Shown one piece after another: positions 21,070-31,264 of a stretch of 64,000 bases of DNA. The stretch lies in the NCBI GenBank assembly GCA_025504975.1, contig JANUWI010000005.1, forward strand, positions 2,480,001 to 2,544,000. Reading direction: 5' to 3'. Every line of letters starts with the position of its first letter. The first letter of the stretch is position 1. This stretch comes from Plenodomus lindquistii (lineage: Eukaryota; Ascomycota; Dothideomycetes; Pleosporales; Leptosphaeriaceae). A model generated the notes under the pieces. That model worked only from the letters and a program-made list of their open reading frames with translations. It did not search any database and was not told where the DNA came from. Position numbers and translations under genes: made by a program.

Positions 21070-22070
21070 GGGTGCCGCGTGATGGCAATCTACGAGTGAC
21101 AAGCATGCGTCGATGGACACGTGGTGGGAACTCCTGAAGAGAAACTACAGAGTGCCGGTGGGTCTCTTTCTTTGTCATCGATCATGCATATAACGGGAAA
21201 GTACGTCTGGGATGTTTTCGCGTGTATTGAGCATTGAATGCGTGGCAGTGCGTGCTACCTACCTAGTACCTATGGTAATCGCAGTCGCAGCATCTCAAAT
21301 ACTCATTACACTTTGCTCCCTTAATTCCCCATCCTCTACTGCCTACCACGTGGATCCTGACTGGCCTACATGGTGTGAATCTGATCGACATTAATATTCT
21401 TCGTTTTTCTCCGACCAATGCAACTGCAATATTTCTTCTGCAGTCTCCTTTCCATTTCCACTGCGTGTTTGGAATAAATCGCACATGGTTGAAAGTGGGC
21501 GCAGATTCAAAATCCCTGGAAGAATGCGACGATACTTCATAAACCTTCCAACTTTGGTGTTGTTGAGATTTTGCATCAATGCAAAATCTCACGATTACCC
21601 GCAGTCCACGACTCCACGGTCGTAATAGTCTATGTCTTGATCTTTGATAGCTCATAACCCAATCTTTTTCACAAATATTGAAGAGAATGGGGCTCGAAGT
21701 TACTCGTGGAGGGTCTCTCAGCTTCAACACATCCTTACATGAGGAAAATATAGGGTCCGCTGTGAAATCGAAGTGTACCTAATGTTTTACTAACTTTGGC
21801 ATTGTACTGAGCAACCCCTGAAGAATCCGCGCAGCACGTCAGCCTAATGCGGACAAGGCTTGGATTAACACATGGAACTCAGCCGCCTCATGCAAAATAA
21901 GTGTATGATAAGACCTGTGGCTTCGCAAAATCACGCCACATTTCTGGCCCCCAAATGCTCCACTGCACAGCCCTACGGCGGTAATCATCAAAACAAAAGG
22001 CGACGTCTTCATATTGCTCACTCACGCAATTCTGCATCGCTTCAAAAAATAATTGTAACAGTATATTGTC
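21070..22070. other. 1-kb intergenic region
   Basis: No conserved gene. It contains the perfect 12-bp inverted repeat at 21565-21590 listed separately. A 155-residue reverse open frame (21730-21263) starts with an ATG but shows no domain. Confidence 0.45.
21565..21590. repeat. Perfect 12-bp inverted repeat with 2-base loop
   Basis: GAGATTTTGCAT, then CA, then ATGCAAAATCTC: a perfect 12-bp stem. It could extrude as a hairpin or be the footprint or joined ends of a small element; there is no adjoining coding signal. Confidence 0.6.
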
Positions 22071-22907
22071 ATGGCATCTGAATACCATGCCGGCCTCGAG
22101 TTCGTACCACAGCCTGGACATGCTGATACCGAGAAATACCCCTACTACTCCACCGAGCCCCCTGTTGATCCCCACGCCGCTACCGATGCACAACAACAGA
22201 CATACCAACAGGCCACTGTCCACGGAAAAGCTCACGCGCCAGCAATATGTGGACTGAAAAGGAGGACATTCTGGGTCATTCTAGGCGTTGCGATTGTGGT
22301 GGTCGTAAGCGCAGTCGGCGGCGGTGTCGGCGGCGCGCTGGCGTCCCACTCATCAAACAAGAGCAGCAACGTGCCGTCAATAAATCCCGAACAAACATTA
22401 GTACCCCACTCTCCAAGTGTAGATGCAGTCGCCAGTTCCTCGGCAACGCCCTCGCCAACCTCATCAGCCGCCTCTGTAACGACTACCACGCTAGTCGGAC
22501 CCAAGTCGACCATTCTCCGCGACTGCCCCTCCTCCAACAACACCATCTACTCCGTCACCACTGGGGACACCATTATGCAATTCCGCAAAGCTTGCGAAGT
22601 CTCATACTTGAACGCCAACGGCATGGCCAACTCTGTGGGCGGTGTTACAAAGACGATGGACGATTGCATCAATTTGTGCGCTGCGTACAACATTAGCAAT
22701 CGCACGCAGATTGCGCAGGGGAAGAACAGGGTTTGCAACAGTATATGTTGGAGGAATACGTTTGATAGCCGAAATGACTGGGCGGGTGGTCAATGTTTTG
22801 GGTTCACGACGCAAAATACGACGAGTAACGGGGAGAGTGTGTGGCGGTACAACATGCCTGCGGAGACGAGGTGTGATAGTGCGGCGTTGATGAATCAGGA
22901 ATTTTAA
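22071..22907 (+). CDS. Single-pass membrane protein with Ser/Thr-rich stalk and Cys-rich ectodomain
   Basis: A single exon of 278 residues from the ATG at 22071. The N-terminal 60 residues are polar and Pro/Gln/Tyr-rich (cytoplasmic). After 'GLKRR' comes one transmembrane helix, 'FWVILGVAIVVVVSAVGGGV' (about 66-85), and a Ser/Thr-rich stalk (about 95-145) likely to be O-glycosylated. The C-terminal 130 residues hold eight Cys in a PAN/apple-like arrangement, with 'DDCINLCAAYN' and 'GGQCFGFTTQNTTSNGES'. This layout is frequent in ascomycete cell-surface proteins of unknown role, and a wall sensor or adhesive function is possible. It sits inside the BTB array between copies 1 and 2 but is unrelated to them. 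Confidence 0.85.
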   Translation: MASEYHAGLEFVPQPGHADTEKYPYYSTEPPVDPHAATDAQQQTYQQATVHGKAHAPAICGLKRRTFWVILGVAIVVVVSAVGGGVGGALASHSSNKSSNVPSINPEQTLVPHSPSVDAVASSSATPSPTSSAASVTTTTLVGPKSTILRDCPSSNNTIYSVTTGDTIMQFRKACEVSYLNANGMANSVGGVTKTMDDCINLCAAYNISNRTQIAQGKNRVCNSICWRNTFDSRNDWAGGQCFGFTTQNTTSNGESVWRYNMPAETRCDSAALMNQEF

Positions 22908-23247
22908 GTGGAACGCGAACATGGATGTATCAGGACATGCTATGCTCATCTCTCGGAAAACGTCAGCGAGGTCCCCTTCGATGCCATATAGGTAGTGTAT
23001 ATGTTTGCTACGGCACATCGCGTTAAATGTTCCGCCCTTCAACACCCGATGACAGGTAAAATCATTATACTGGCACCGAGTGGCGTACATACTTCTGCAG
23101 TGTAATTACCGCAAGTAGCTACCCGATGCCATGAAACACGCCTATCATGCCTGACGTCACGCGTCACAGTGCTTCCTCTCTCCTTTGATTGTCAACGAAG
23201 TCCAACATCACCATCAGCACAGCAAGCGATCAATCTCAATCCTCAAT
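22908..23247. other. Intergenic, BTB-2 promoter
   Basis: About 340 bases with no coding signal, just upstream of the second BTB gene. Confidence 0.4.
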
Positions 23248-24237
23248 ATGGCGGACGTTTCCTATGATGTACTCGCTGGGTCGATGAAAGAGCACGTTTC
23301 CGTTCGCACTAGACGTGCATGTTGCTTTCAGAGATGTTACTAATTGTGCATCAGCTTCCTCAAATCCGGCGCGTACTCTGATCTCACCATCACTTGTGGT
23401 CGCGACAGCTACAAAGTTCACAAAGTCATTGTTTGTGGGCGAGCAGATTTCTTTGCGCGAGCTGTGAATTTTGGTGGAAAGGTAGACGAACATCTTAAAA
23501 GCTGAAGGGTTAAACTAACTGACGATGAACAGGAATCTAAAAGTGGCGTCATCAAATTGGCGGAAGATGAGCCCCCCATCGTGAAGCTGTTGATCCAGTA
23601 TCTCTACGAGGCCGAATATGAGCCGAAGTTGCCTGAGGACTATCGCGAAAAAACTCGTTATGTGAAGCGTATGAAAAAGGATCACGAAGGCAACGTTTAC
23701 AGCTATGAATTCCCGCACACATGCAAGCCCACAGGCAAAGATTGCGAATGCATCCGTCCATTCGTTTGCCCTCATCATACCTGCTACGCGAATCTTCGTC
23801 TGCAGCGGTGGCATGTCTGCAAGTGTAAGGGTTTCACCTGTCAAGAGTGCCTAGACAGCCCACCTTATTTGAGCGGCGCGCCTGACCAACTTCTCACTCA
23901 TGCAAAGATGTACCAGCTTGCTGACAAGTATAACGCTGTTGGTCTTAAGGATCTTGTTATCGAAAAATTCGACAGGGGTTGCAGGCTCTTCTGGGATGAC
24001 GAGCAGTTTGCCATTGCAGCCGACCATGTTTTCTCCTCTACACCTGAAGAAGATGATGGTCTCCGTGACATGGTAATCGCTACAATATCGAAGCATCGGG
24101 AGATCCTAAACAAGGCTGAAGTCAATGCGTTGATCGCAAAATATCACAGTCTTGCTTTGGGTGTTGTGAACGCACTGGCTGGCGTAAATAGGTCAGGGGA
24201 CACAGGCAATAAGAGGAAGAGATCGGACGCGAACTGA
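23248..24237 (+). CDS. BTB/POZ-domain protein with Cys-rich insert (array gene 2)
   Basis: Exons 23248-23291 (44 nt), 23355-23481 (127 nt) and 23533-24237 give 291 residues. The BTB core reads 'SGAYSDLTITCGRDSYKVHK', 'VIVCGRADFFARAVNFGGK' and 'IVKLLIQYLYEAEYEPKL'. The Cys-rich insert covers residues about 121-163 (nine Cys, including 'VCPHHTC' and a C-x4-C-x2-C end). The C-terminal tail is 'LLTHAKMYQLADKYNAVGLK'. Intron 1 has a clear TACTAAT branch site and CAG acceptor, but the only donor that keeps the phase shared by all paralogues is GCACGT, so it is probably a GC-AG intron. The C-terminus ends in a basic 'KRKRS' stretch. Confidence 0.88.
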
Positions 24238-25000
24238 AGCTACTCTGCAAGATTCGGGCATGAATGTCAGTTGGTAGAGCAGGAAGTGTATGTATTAAGA
24301 AATCGGCGAATGCCACTGACACTCGAGCTTGTGAGACCATCCAAATGTAGACGATTGAGCTCAGCAGAACCATGTTCGTATGTGCAAAGCGCAAAATAAG
24401 CCTTGAAACAACTGACATTCCCGGACTCCGGTCCGAACGCAAAAAGACATAGTTCGGTGCTGTCGATGAGTCAAAGCGTCTGCGGTGGTATTTTCTGCTA
24501 GATGTGTTATGTATCATCACGAACTCGCGCGACAATTCGTATTCATAGGTACGCAAACGCGTGTTTAGAATCTTCATACTAAACTCTCTTAGGCCCTTGG
24601 TCAGCGGTCACCTACCTTACTCGCGTAGAAGGTACTTAGCAAATTCTGTCGCGTCATCTCGGAGTCATTCGAAGTACGCCCAGCGCTGTGTGATCGTGTT
24701 GCGACTGCGATCTAATCAATCGGGCTCCTGTGCAGCAGGCTCGATTATCATTCCCTGCCATCTCGACCCTACTATGGGATGATCGCAAGTATTAGGAAAC
24801 TTTTGGAGTTCGGAATTCACCTGCGCCCTCGCCTCCATCGTTTGCGACAGAATTTTCTTGGTTTTGAGCGACATGCGTCTCCTCGTCCGTACTAACATGG
24901 CGCTAAAGCTTGATGGCCTCCCACGCAAACACATGAGCGCAGCTATTTTTCTCGCCGCAAGCACCGATTCGGCACACCGCAAAACCAAAGAAACGGCACA
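24238..25000. other. Intergenic
   Basis: About 760 bases between BTB genes 2 and 3. Open frames are short and carry no family features. Confidence 0.4.
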
Positions 25001-25951
25001 ATGGCAGATGAGTCGCACGAACAGCTGTTGGCCACGGTTCAAGAGTGACTCAGATGACTGTGCAAAAGCTGGAAAGAACGCCGCTGACACTCTGCAGGCT
25101 CCTGACCTCCGGCAACTACTCCGATCTCACCGTCAAATGCGGCAACGACGTCTACAAGGTCCACAAGAACATCGTGTGTTCTCGCGCCGACTTCTTCGCA
25201 CGCGCTATCAAGTTTGGTGGAAAGGTGTGTTGCTTCGGCTGCAAATCATTGACTCCGACATTCACTACTAACGCGGCACCAGGAAGCCGAGGAAAACGAG
25301 ATCGAACTTCCGGAAGACCAGCCCGAGGTCATTAAGCTCCTGATGCAGTACCTGTACGAGAGCGAGTACGAACCGAGATTGCCCGATGGTAAAACCTCCT
25401 CGCACGCTGTGTCCACAGCTGCAAGGTGGAGACACATAGACAAGGATGCGCAGCAAGCGGGCGAAATAACACACTATTGCACTAGATATGTAGACAACTC
25501 CTCGTCTAGTACGTCATGCCCACACAACTGTACTCGCTGCTCCTCGAATTGCGTTGGCTACATCTGCGATGTATGCCTTTGCCAACCACTTGTGCTTCCC
25601 ATCAACGGAGCCGCCGATCAACTCCTCTACCACTCGAAGCTGTACGAGATTGCCGACAAGTATAATGTCACCGGACTAAAAGAACTAGCAAAAGAAAAGT
25701 TCTGGAGAGCCAGTGCCAGATTCTGGGACGACCCTGCTTTCGCGGTCGCTGCCCACCACGCTTTCTCGACCACACCAGATCACGACAAAGGCCTGCGCGA
25801 TATCATCTCCAAGACCATCGCGTATCACACTAAAGAGATGGTCAAGAAGCGGGAGATTGAAGCTCTGCTGACCGAATTCAATGGCTTGGCTTTCGGGTTG
25901 CTCAAGGCGTGTGTTGATTTGGGCGAAGTGCGTGTCTGGAACGGAGAATGA
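25001..25951 (+). CDS. BTB/POZ-domain protein with Cys-rich insert (array gene 3)
   Basis: Exons 25001-25044 (44 nt), 25098-25224 (127 nt) and 25283-25951 give 279 residues; introns are GTGACT...CTGCAG and GTGTGT...CACCAG. The BTB core reads 'SGNYSDLTVKCGNDVYKVHK', 'IVCSRADFFARAIKFGGK' and 'VIKLLMQYLYESEYEPRL'. The insert contains eight Cys ('SCPHNCTRCSSNC', then 'CDVCLC') and keeps the C-x4-C-x2-C end. The tail 'LLYHSKLYEIADKYNVTGLK' and 'HAFSTTPDHDKGLRDIISKT' are closest to copies 2 and 4. Confidence 0.9.
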
Positions 25952-26234
25952 ACGTCACTCAAGTGAAGGTCGGCAAGATGGCCATCATGTGATCCACAGG
26001 ACTTCAAGTAGCATCTTAGTCAAAAAATTTGCATAACTGATTCCAAGTCACTCTCACAGAAAGTTTCCAATGTGAAGGCAGGCCGGTGCATGAGTCTGTG
26101 CTTCGATTGCGCTTCACATTCACCTTCACCAAGCTTCTCGAAAGCGCCAATACACGTGTATACATTAAGACCAACGCTCACCCATTTCCTTACTCCCTTC
26201 TCACCTGACTCGCCTCCGCCAAACATTGTTCACG

Positions 26235-27149
26235 ATGACGGATACCGCGCGCGACGCGCTGCTCGGAACCTTCAAGTCGTAAGGGTTCTGAACGCCTCGA
26301 TTTGCACTCACAATTATTTACTTTGACATAGCTTGCTCGCGTCAGGCAAATACTCCGATCTCGTCATTACCTGCGGTAGCGATACCTACAACGTTCATGA
26401 GTCTGTCGTTTGCTCACGATCTGGCTTCCTCGAGCGCGCTGAGCGGTATCCTCAGGAAGACGTACGTCATGCGTCGCATACCAGGGACCAAATTGCTGAC
26501 ATTTCGAATAGGGAAGCTTAACAGGAAAGGTTGATCTGCCTGAAGATGATCCGGCCATGATCAAGTTGCTTGTTCAGTATCTTTACGAGGGTACGTACGA
26601 TCTACCGGAAATCACGCCCGGTCCAGTCCCGACTCTATCGTCACAATTCCGCAGGAAAATCCGTTTCATTACCGATTCCCACATACATGCAAAAGCAGAT
26701 GCCGGTGGAACTGGGCAGTATGCCCGCATCACCGGTGTGTGGCAACGACTTGTGAAACATCATGCAACGAATTCGTTTGCAAGCTCTGCTGTCCAGACTG
26801 GTCGGAAACGTTCTCTCAAGACATCAACCCCAACATGCTTCTGAATGCGAAGATGTACGAACTTGGCGACAAGTACTACGTGATTGGCCTTCAAGATCTC
26901 AGCCGCGAGCGCTTTGCATACTCTTGCGAGTCAAGTTGGGACAGCGACGACTTCGCGCCAGCCGCGCACTACGCCTTCTCCACGACACCGGACACGGACA
27001 AAGGCTTGAGAGATATAGTCGTCCAGACTGTCGCAGATCACATGGGACTCCTCAACAAGCCGGCGATTTAGGCGCTGTTGAACGAGTTCAGCGGCCTGTC
27101 GTTTGGCGTCGTGAAGCTACGCGCGAAGGACCTGGGTTGGCTCGGATAG
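26235..27149 (+). pseudogene. BTB/POZ pseudogene (array gene 4)
   Basis: Exon 1 (26235-26278, again 44 nt) and exon 2 (from 26332, 'SGKYSDLVITCGSDTYNVHE') are intact. Exon 3 opens at 26512 with 'VDLPEDDPAMIKLLVQYLYE', then the frame changes between about 26600 and 26650. The family-like sequence continues in another frame as 'FHYRFPHTCKSRCRWNWAVC', matching the insert of copy 2, then 'CNEFVCKLCC' and 'LLNAKMYELGDKYYVIGLQD'. A TAG at 27069-27071 replaces the Glu/Asn codon found at this position in the paralogues; the conserved tail 'ALLNEFSGLSFGVVKL' follows in frame to the TAG at 27147-27149. Part of the 5' junction of exon 3 also differs from the consensus EAEEN start. One frameshift plus one nonsense codon indicate a decayed copy. 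Confidence 0.8.
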
Positions 27150-27989
27150 GGAACCACAGGTGTCTCTACAGAGACGGGACACGGCTGGAGCGAGCAAGAG
27201 TTAGAGCTACCTTCCAGGCCCATGGAGCTGCAAGATGAACTCCAAAGACGCATAGTAGGCTTTTTGGTAGGGATTGGTCTTCGCACATGGAATGTTCACA
27301 ATCTTCCAGGAACCTTGTCGAACATCTCCAAGATATGCGATGCGGTGAAAGCAAGACAACCACTCAGAATGAAACCAAATGCCAGCCTTGAATCTGCTCA
27401 CTCTATTCCCACAACCCTTCCCACTCCAGGATTTATCTTCTCTTACCCATCGCTTGCATCATGCCATCATCCTCAGCCCCATAAAGTCCACCAAATTTTC
27501 AATCTTACGCGGTAGATAATGGCCACGCGCGCACTACCCTGGAGATGCGCGGCGTAACGCCTAATAAACTTACCAGTCGCGTGTTATATCGCGTTCACCG
27601 GGTGATTGAAAATGGTTTGTGCTGCTTCGACCACTAACTCTGTACTGGGATGACGCGCATTCGTCAAATTCGGTGGTACAAACACTATTGCTCACAGCAG
27701 CGTGCATGACTATCTAGAATACAACCATTTCTTGATATATCAGCATCATACTGCCTAACTATGAGACGGATGTTTTGCCGACTCGTGATGGTATCGCATG
27801 GAATATTCGATCCGTTAACAAAGCGACCAATCACATAGAACGAGAAAAGCACCATCAATGATCGCTGTTGGTCCGTAGCACATACATACTACACGCAGTC
27901 ACCTATCAACCCTACTCCCTCATAGCCTATCCATCCCACACAAAGCATCTCCCCAACCCATACTCCCCCCTCCCCCCCCTCACTCACCC
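27150..27989. other. Intergenic
   Basis: About 840 bases between the BTB array and the 3' end of the reverse-strand regulator. No gene recognised; a long C-rich run lies near 27965-27980. Confidence 0.4.
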
Positions 27990-30749
27990 TCACATAATAC
28001 TAAAATTATTCGCCCACCCCAACGGCCCAAACCCCTCAAACCCTGTAGACTGCGCATTCTCATCATCACTCCCCTCCCACCCAAAGAAATTCTGCAAATC
28101 ATCCAAATTAAACATGGGCTGTTCATACGTCGACGGTGTACTCGCTGCATACATGGCGCCCACACTTTGCTCCAGTTGCCCTGTACTACTTTCGCCATTT
28201 TGCAGGTTATCCGTCGTAGTGAGCGCCGAATCAGCGATTGGGGATATGAGCGGTGGGATGAATGGGTAGCCGTTTGCTCCTGCGGTTTGTATGCGTGAGG
28301 GAGATGGTGCGCGGAGGATTTCTTCGACGGGCGGGATGACGCTGAGGGTTTGGACGCGGGGGCCTGTTCGGCTGGGGGCTGGTGCGCCGACGACTCTTCG
28401 CGGCTCGTTCTCGTCGGACGGGTTCTGGGGTGCAATCCATGTGGTGTCGTGGCCGCGTGCGAGACTTGTGCGCACGGTTTCGAGCCAGCGCTCTGATGTT
28501 ATGCACAAGGATTCTGCGAGAGGGTACATGAGAGACATGTCTCGCAGCGCTTGGTTGTTGTGCTGTACTAGCTCTATTGTGCGGCCGATCACTGTGCCGG
28601 CATCGGGCTTGGACACATCGAGGAGTCGGGCGATGTAGTAGAGCATGATGCGACTGCTGTTGTAGACAAAAGATGGGAGGATCGAGTCGGCAAAGTGTTT
28701 GACGCCGTGTTGGAGAATAGTAGATACTAGCACGGACATGCGCTGGGCATGTTCGAAGCACACATCTTGAAGGTGGGCAACAAATGCTTGTTGCTCCGGG
28801 GGGAACACGAAAGGCTCTTGATTCTTGAAGAGGTCTGGAAGAGCAATGCGGTGAACGTCGCACATTACGTGATGGTACATGCAGTGAATGAGGAGGAGAG
28901 CGCCGAGCTGGTGTGATTCGCGGCGGATATAGATGTTGTCGGCGGAGAAGTCGAGCCAAGAGGGAAGACTGCGCTTCCAGGATTGTATGTCATCGATGAG
29001 AGCAGCAAAGCCTGACGAGGGTAGCCATGGTGGTTGTTCTTCGTCCATGTGCTTTACGAACCTATCCGAATACCATCAGCAGTCGCACTATATGCAGAAG
29101 GAGTTAGACACTTACCGCAGTACTCTTCGCCATATACTGACAATCCTGACATAATACGCCGCCATACCGAGATTATCTGCCGGCTTCTCTGGTATATCCT
29201 TCGCAGGTATGAAATCTAATATCTCACCGGGTTCGAGCCGCTCCGTTATACAAGCGATTTGCAACGAAAATTGCCGCTCGTTACACGGTAACTGTATCTT
29301 CAAATCCTTCTCGTTCAACATGGTCAGATGATCAACACCGCTTCCCGCCCAAACATCGATCATGTAGCACGCCCACATTAGTCTTCTCCTCGACTCTCTT
29401 ACGGAGACCTCGTTTGGGCTTGCGCCCTCGTCTTTGCAAAGTACATCCGTCGACAGCTCGTTGTTGAGTTGAAGTGCATGCGCAAGTCGTATGACCAGTC
29501 CAGTCAAGAGGAAGGAACCGGCGTAGTTTCCCGTTCTCGCTTCCTGATCGTGGAGCAAGATTAGGACCTTGAGTTTCGTGATTGATATCGTACTGTAATC
29601 TGCAAAGAACATTTCTTCGGCAGTTTTCGCCCATTGGCTCCCAGCGGCCTGGATGAGTTCCTTGGTGAGTGGCGAGAACGATTCGCTGTATTCCAGTGCG
29701 TAGAATCTCGCACCTAGTGCACACATGATGTGTAATAGAGCCTGGTCCGCCGAATCAACAAGCTGACCTTCATCCAGCATCCGAATGAAGGAAGGTTTAT
29801 GTTCGAACGCGAACACACGGACAGGGTGGACGTTGTTAAAGTACGCGTCAAGCAACGTGTGCAGCTTTGCTCTTGGTGGTAACTGCTGCTCGAATAGCCT
29901 ATACAGTCAGCTCACATGCTTACATCCGGGAACAAATTCAAGCTCAACTCACCATCTTAACCCGGCAGGACAGCCCACGGGCACAGCACTCTCCGCCGGT
30001 AGACTTGAAAGTCCTCTCTCCCCACTCCCATTCATACTGACGCCTGCATACGGACTCTCCACACCCACTGACAACGCCCCGCTCTCCGCCGTTTTGGGCG
30101 TAGCAATACTTTGCACCCACGCCGGTTCATTTTGCTCGGCATCGTACACACACGTTGTTCTTCTCTGCTGGCATCTCGAGCAATTCGGCCTTTCACCCGA
30201 ACATTTGACTTTTGAGTCGCGACAAGGAACACAAGATCGAAAGGTACGTTTCCTCTTCACACCGACGATAGAATCGAAGGGCGCAGATGCGCGTTTTGTT
30301 GCCGTGGAAATGCCGCCTGCTTGGACACAATCGAGTTGCAGGCGTGAGCAGTTGAGGCAGCCATTGGGACGCTCATCGCATTTCACCTGGTAACCATGTG
30401 AACTCGGGTTCAAATTCGGGAAGAAAATGACATAGTTCCGAGATAAGATAGGGTGGTGAGAGAAAAGAAAGGTCAAGGATAATCCATCATCTTGAAGTCT
30501 CACAAGTCCTCAACATACCTTTCTCGCCCGGCACGTCGCACAAGCTGCACGTTCATTAGCCTCATCATCCAATCTAAACGTCACCCGATGTTGCCTCCGA
30601 ACATCCTTTGCTCCTATCTGGCATTGCACCACTCCCCAACCACAGATAAAAAACATACCATTAACAGGCCGTCGCCTCTGCTTCTTAGCCCCGCCCGCAT
30701 CCCCGCCAACCGCAGTCCCTGGTGTACCGACCAAACTAGGCGAACTCAT
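27990..30749 (-). CDS. Transcription factor with two consecutive Zn2Cys6 clusters
   Basis: Five exons (30749-30659, 30613-30519, 30386-29953, 29898-29116, 29061-27990) join to 824 residues with consistent phases. Cluster 1 spans exons 2-3: 'CATCRARKVKCDERPNGC' (Cys 55, 58, 65, 72, 75, 82). Cluster 2 follows 31 residues later: 'SCVPCRDSKVKCSGERPNC' (Cys 114, 117, 124, 131, 134, 141). Each has the complete C-x2-C-x6-C-x6-C-x2-C-x6-C pattern. The middle (about 220-560) fits the fungal_trans regulatory domain, with 'RESRRRLMWACYMIDVWAG'. The C-terminus is Ser/Pro-rich and acidic, a possible activation region. The ATG at 30749 has A at -3. Most fungal factors have one cluster. Target genes are unknown, and no metabolic cluster lies beside it. 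Confidence 0.88.
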
Positions 30750-31264
30750 TCTACGCGCACCGGTCGATCGCTTCGGAATATCGCAGACGTGCGTCCCTGG
30801 GGATTTAAGGGTTCGGTTCGCAGGCGGGGCGGCGGCCGCGGCAGTCTTAAGAGAGAAAATGACGTGATCGGCACCCCAGATTTCGCGAAAGCGAACCACG
30901 CGATTGCAGGGGTGTATGACGCTAGTGATTGTCGGCTGTTAGTCAGTAGACGACACTTTGCTGCGTGTACCTAGAATGACATGAGACGAGTCGGATAGGC
31001 CATTTGCCGCGGAGAATAGATTCAGTTGGATATGTGTAATACACCTCCCAGGGGCAGTGTCCCGAACCGGGCATTTGCTTGAGTATACTGTGATTCCGAG
31101 GATACAAGACATCAGCGCTAACACCACCTCGCTTGCTCCAAAATCATTCAACGCCAGTACAATGCAAATGCAACCTATCTAACCCTATACGCAACGAGTT
31201 TTCAAGATCCACTCGCCCTTTTCTCGCTACTCTAATACACTCTCCCCTTCCCTCTTATCCTCGC
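30750..31264. other. Intergenic between same-strand genes
   Basis: Promoter of the double-cluster regulator and 3' flank of the BEACH gene. A reverse frame extends to 30899 but begins without an ATG. Confidence 0.45.

Noticed and set aside
21263..21730. 155-residue reverse open frame between BTB gene 1 and the membrane protein
   Set aside because: Composition is not protein-like and no domain is seen.
30510..30899. Treating the frame with 'CATCRARK' as a separate small gene
   Set aside because: The GTATGT donor at 30518 joins it in phase to 'VKCDERPNGC', completing a Zn2Cys6 cluster of the larger gene.
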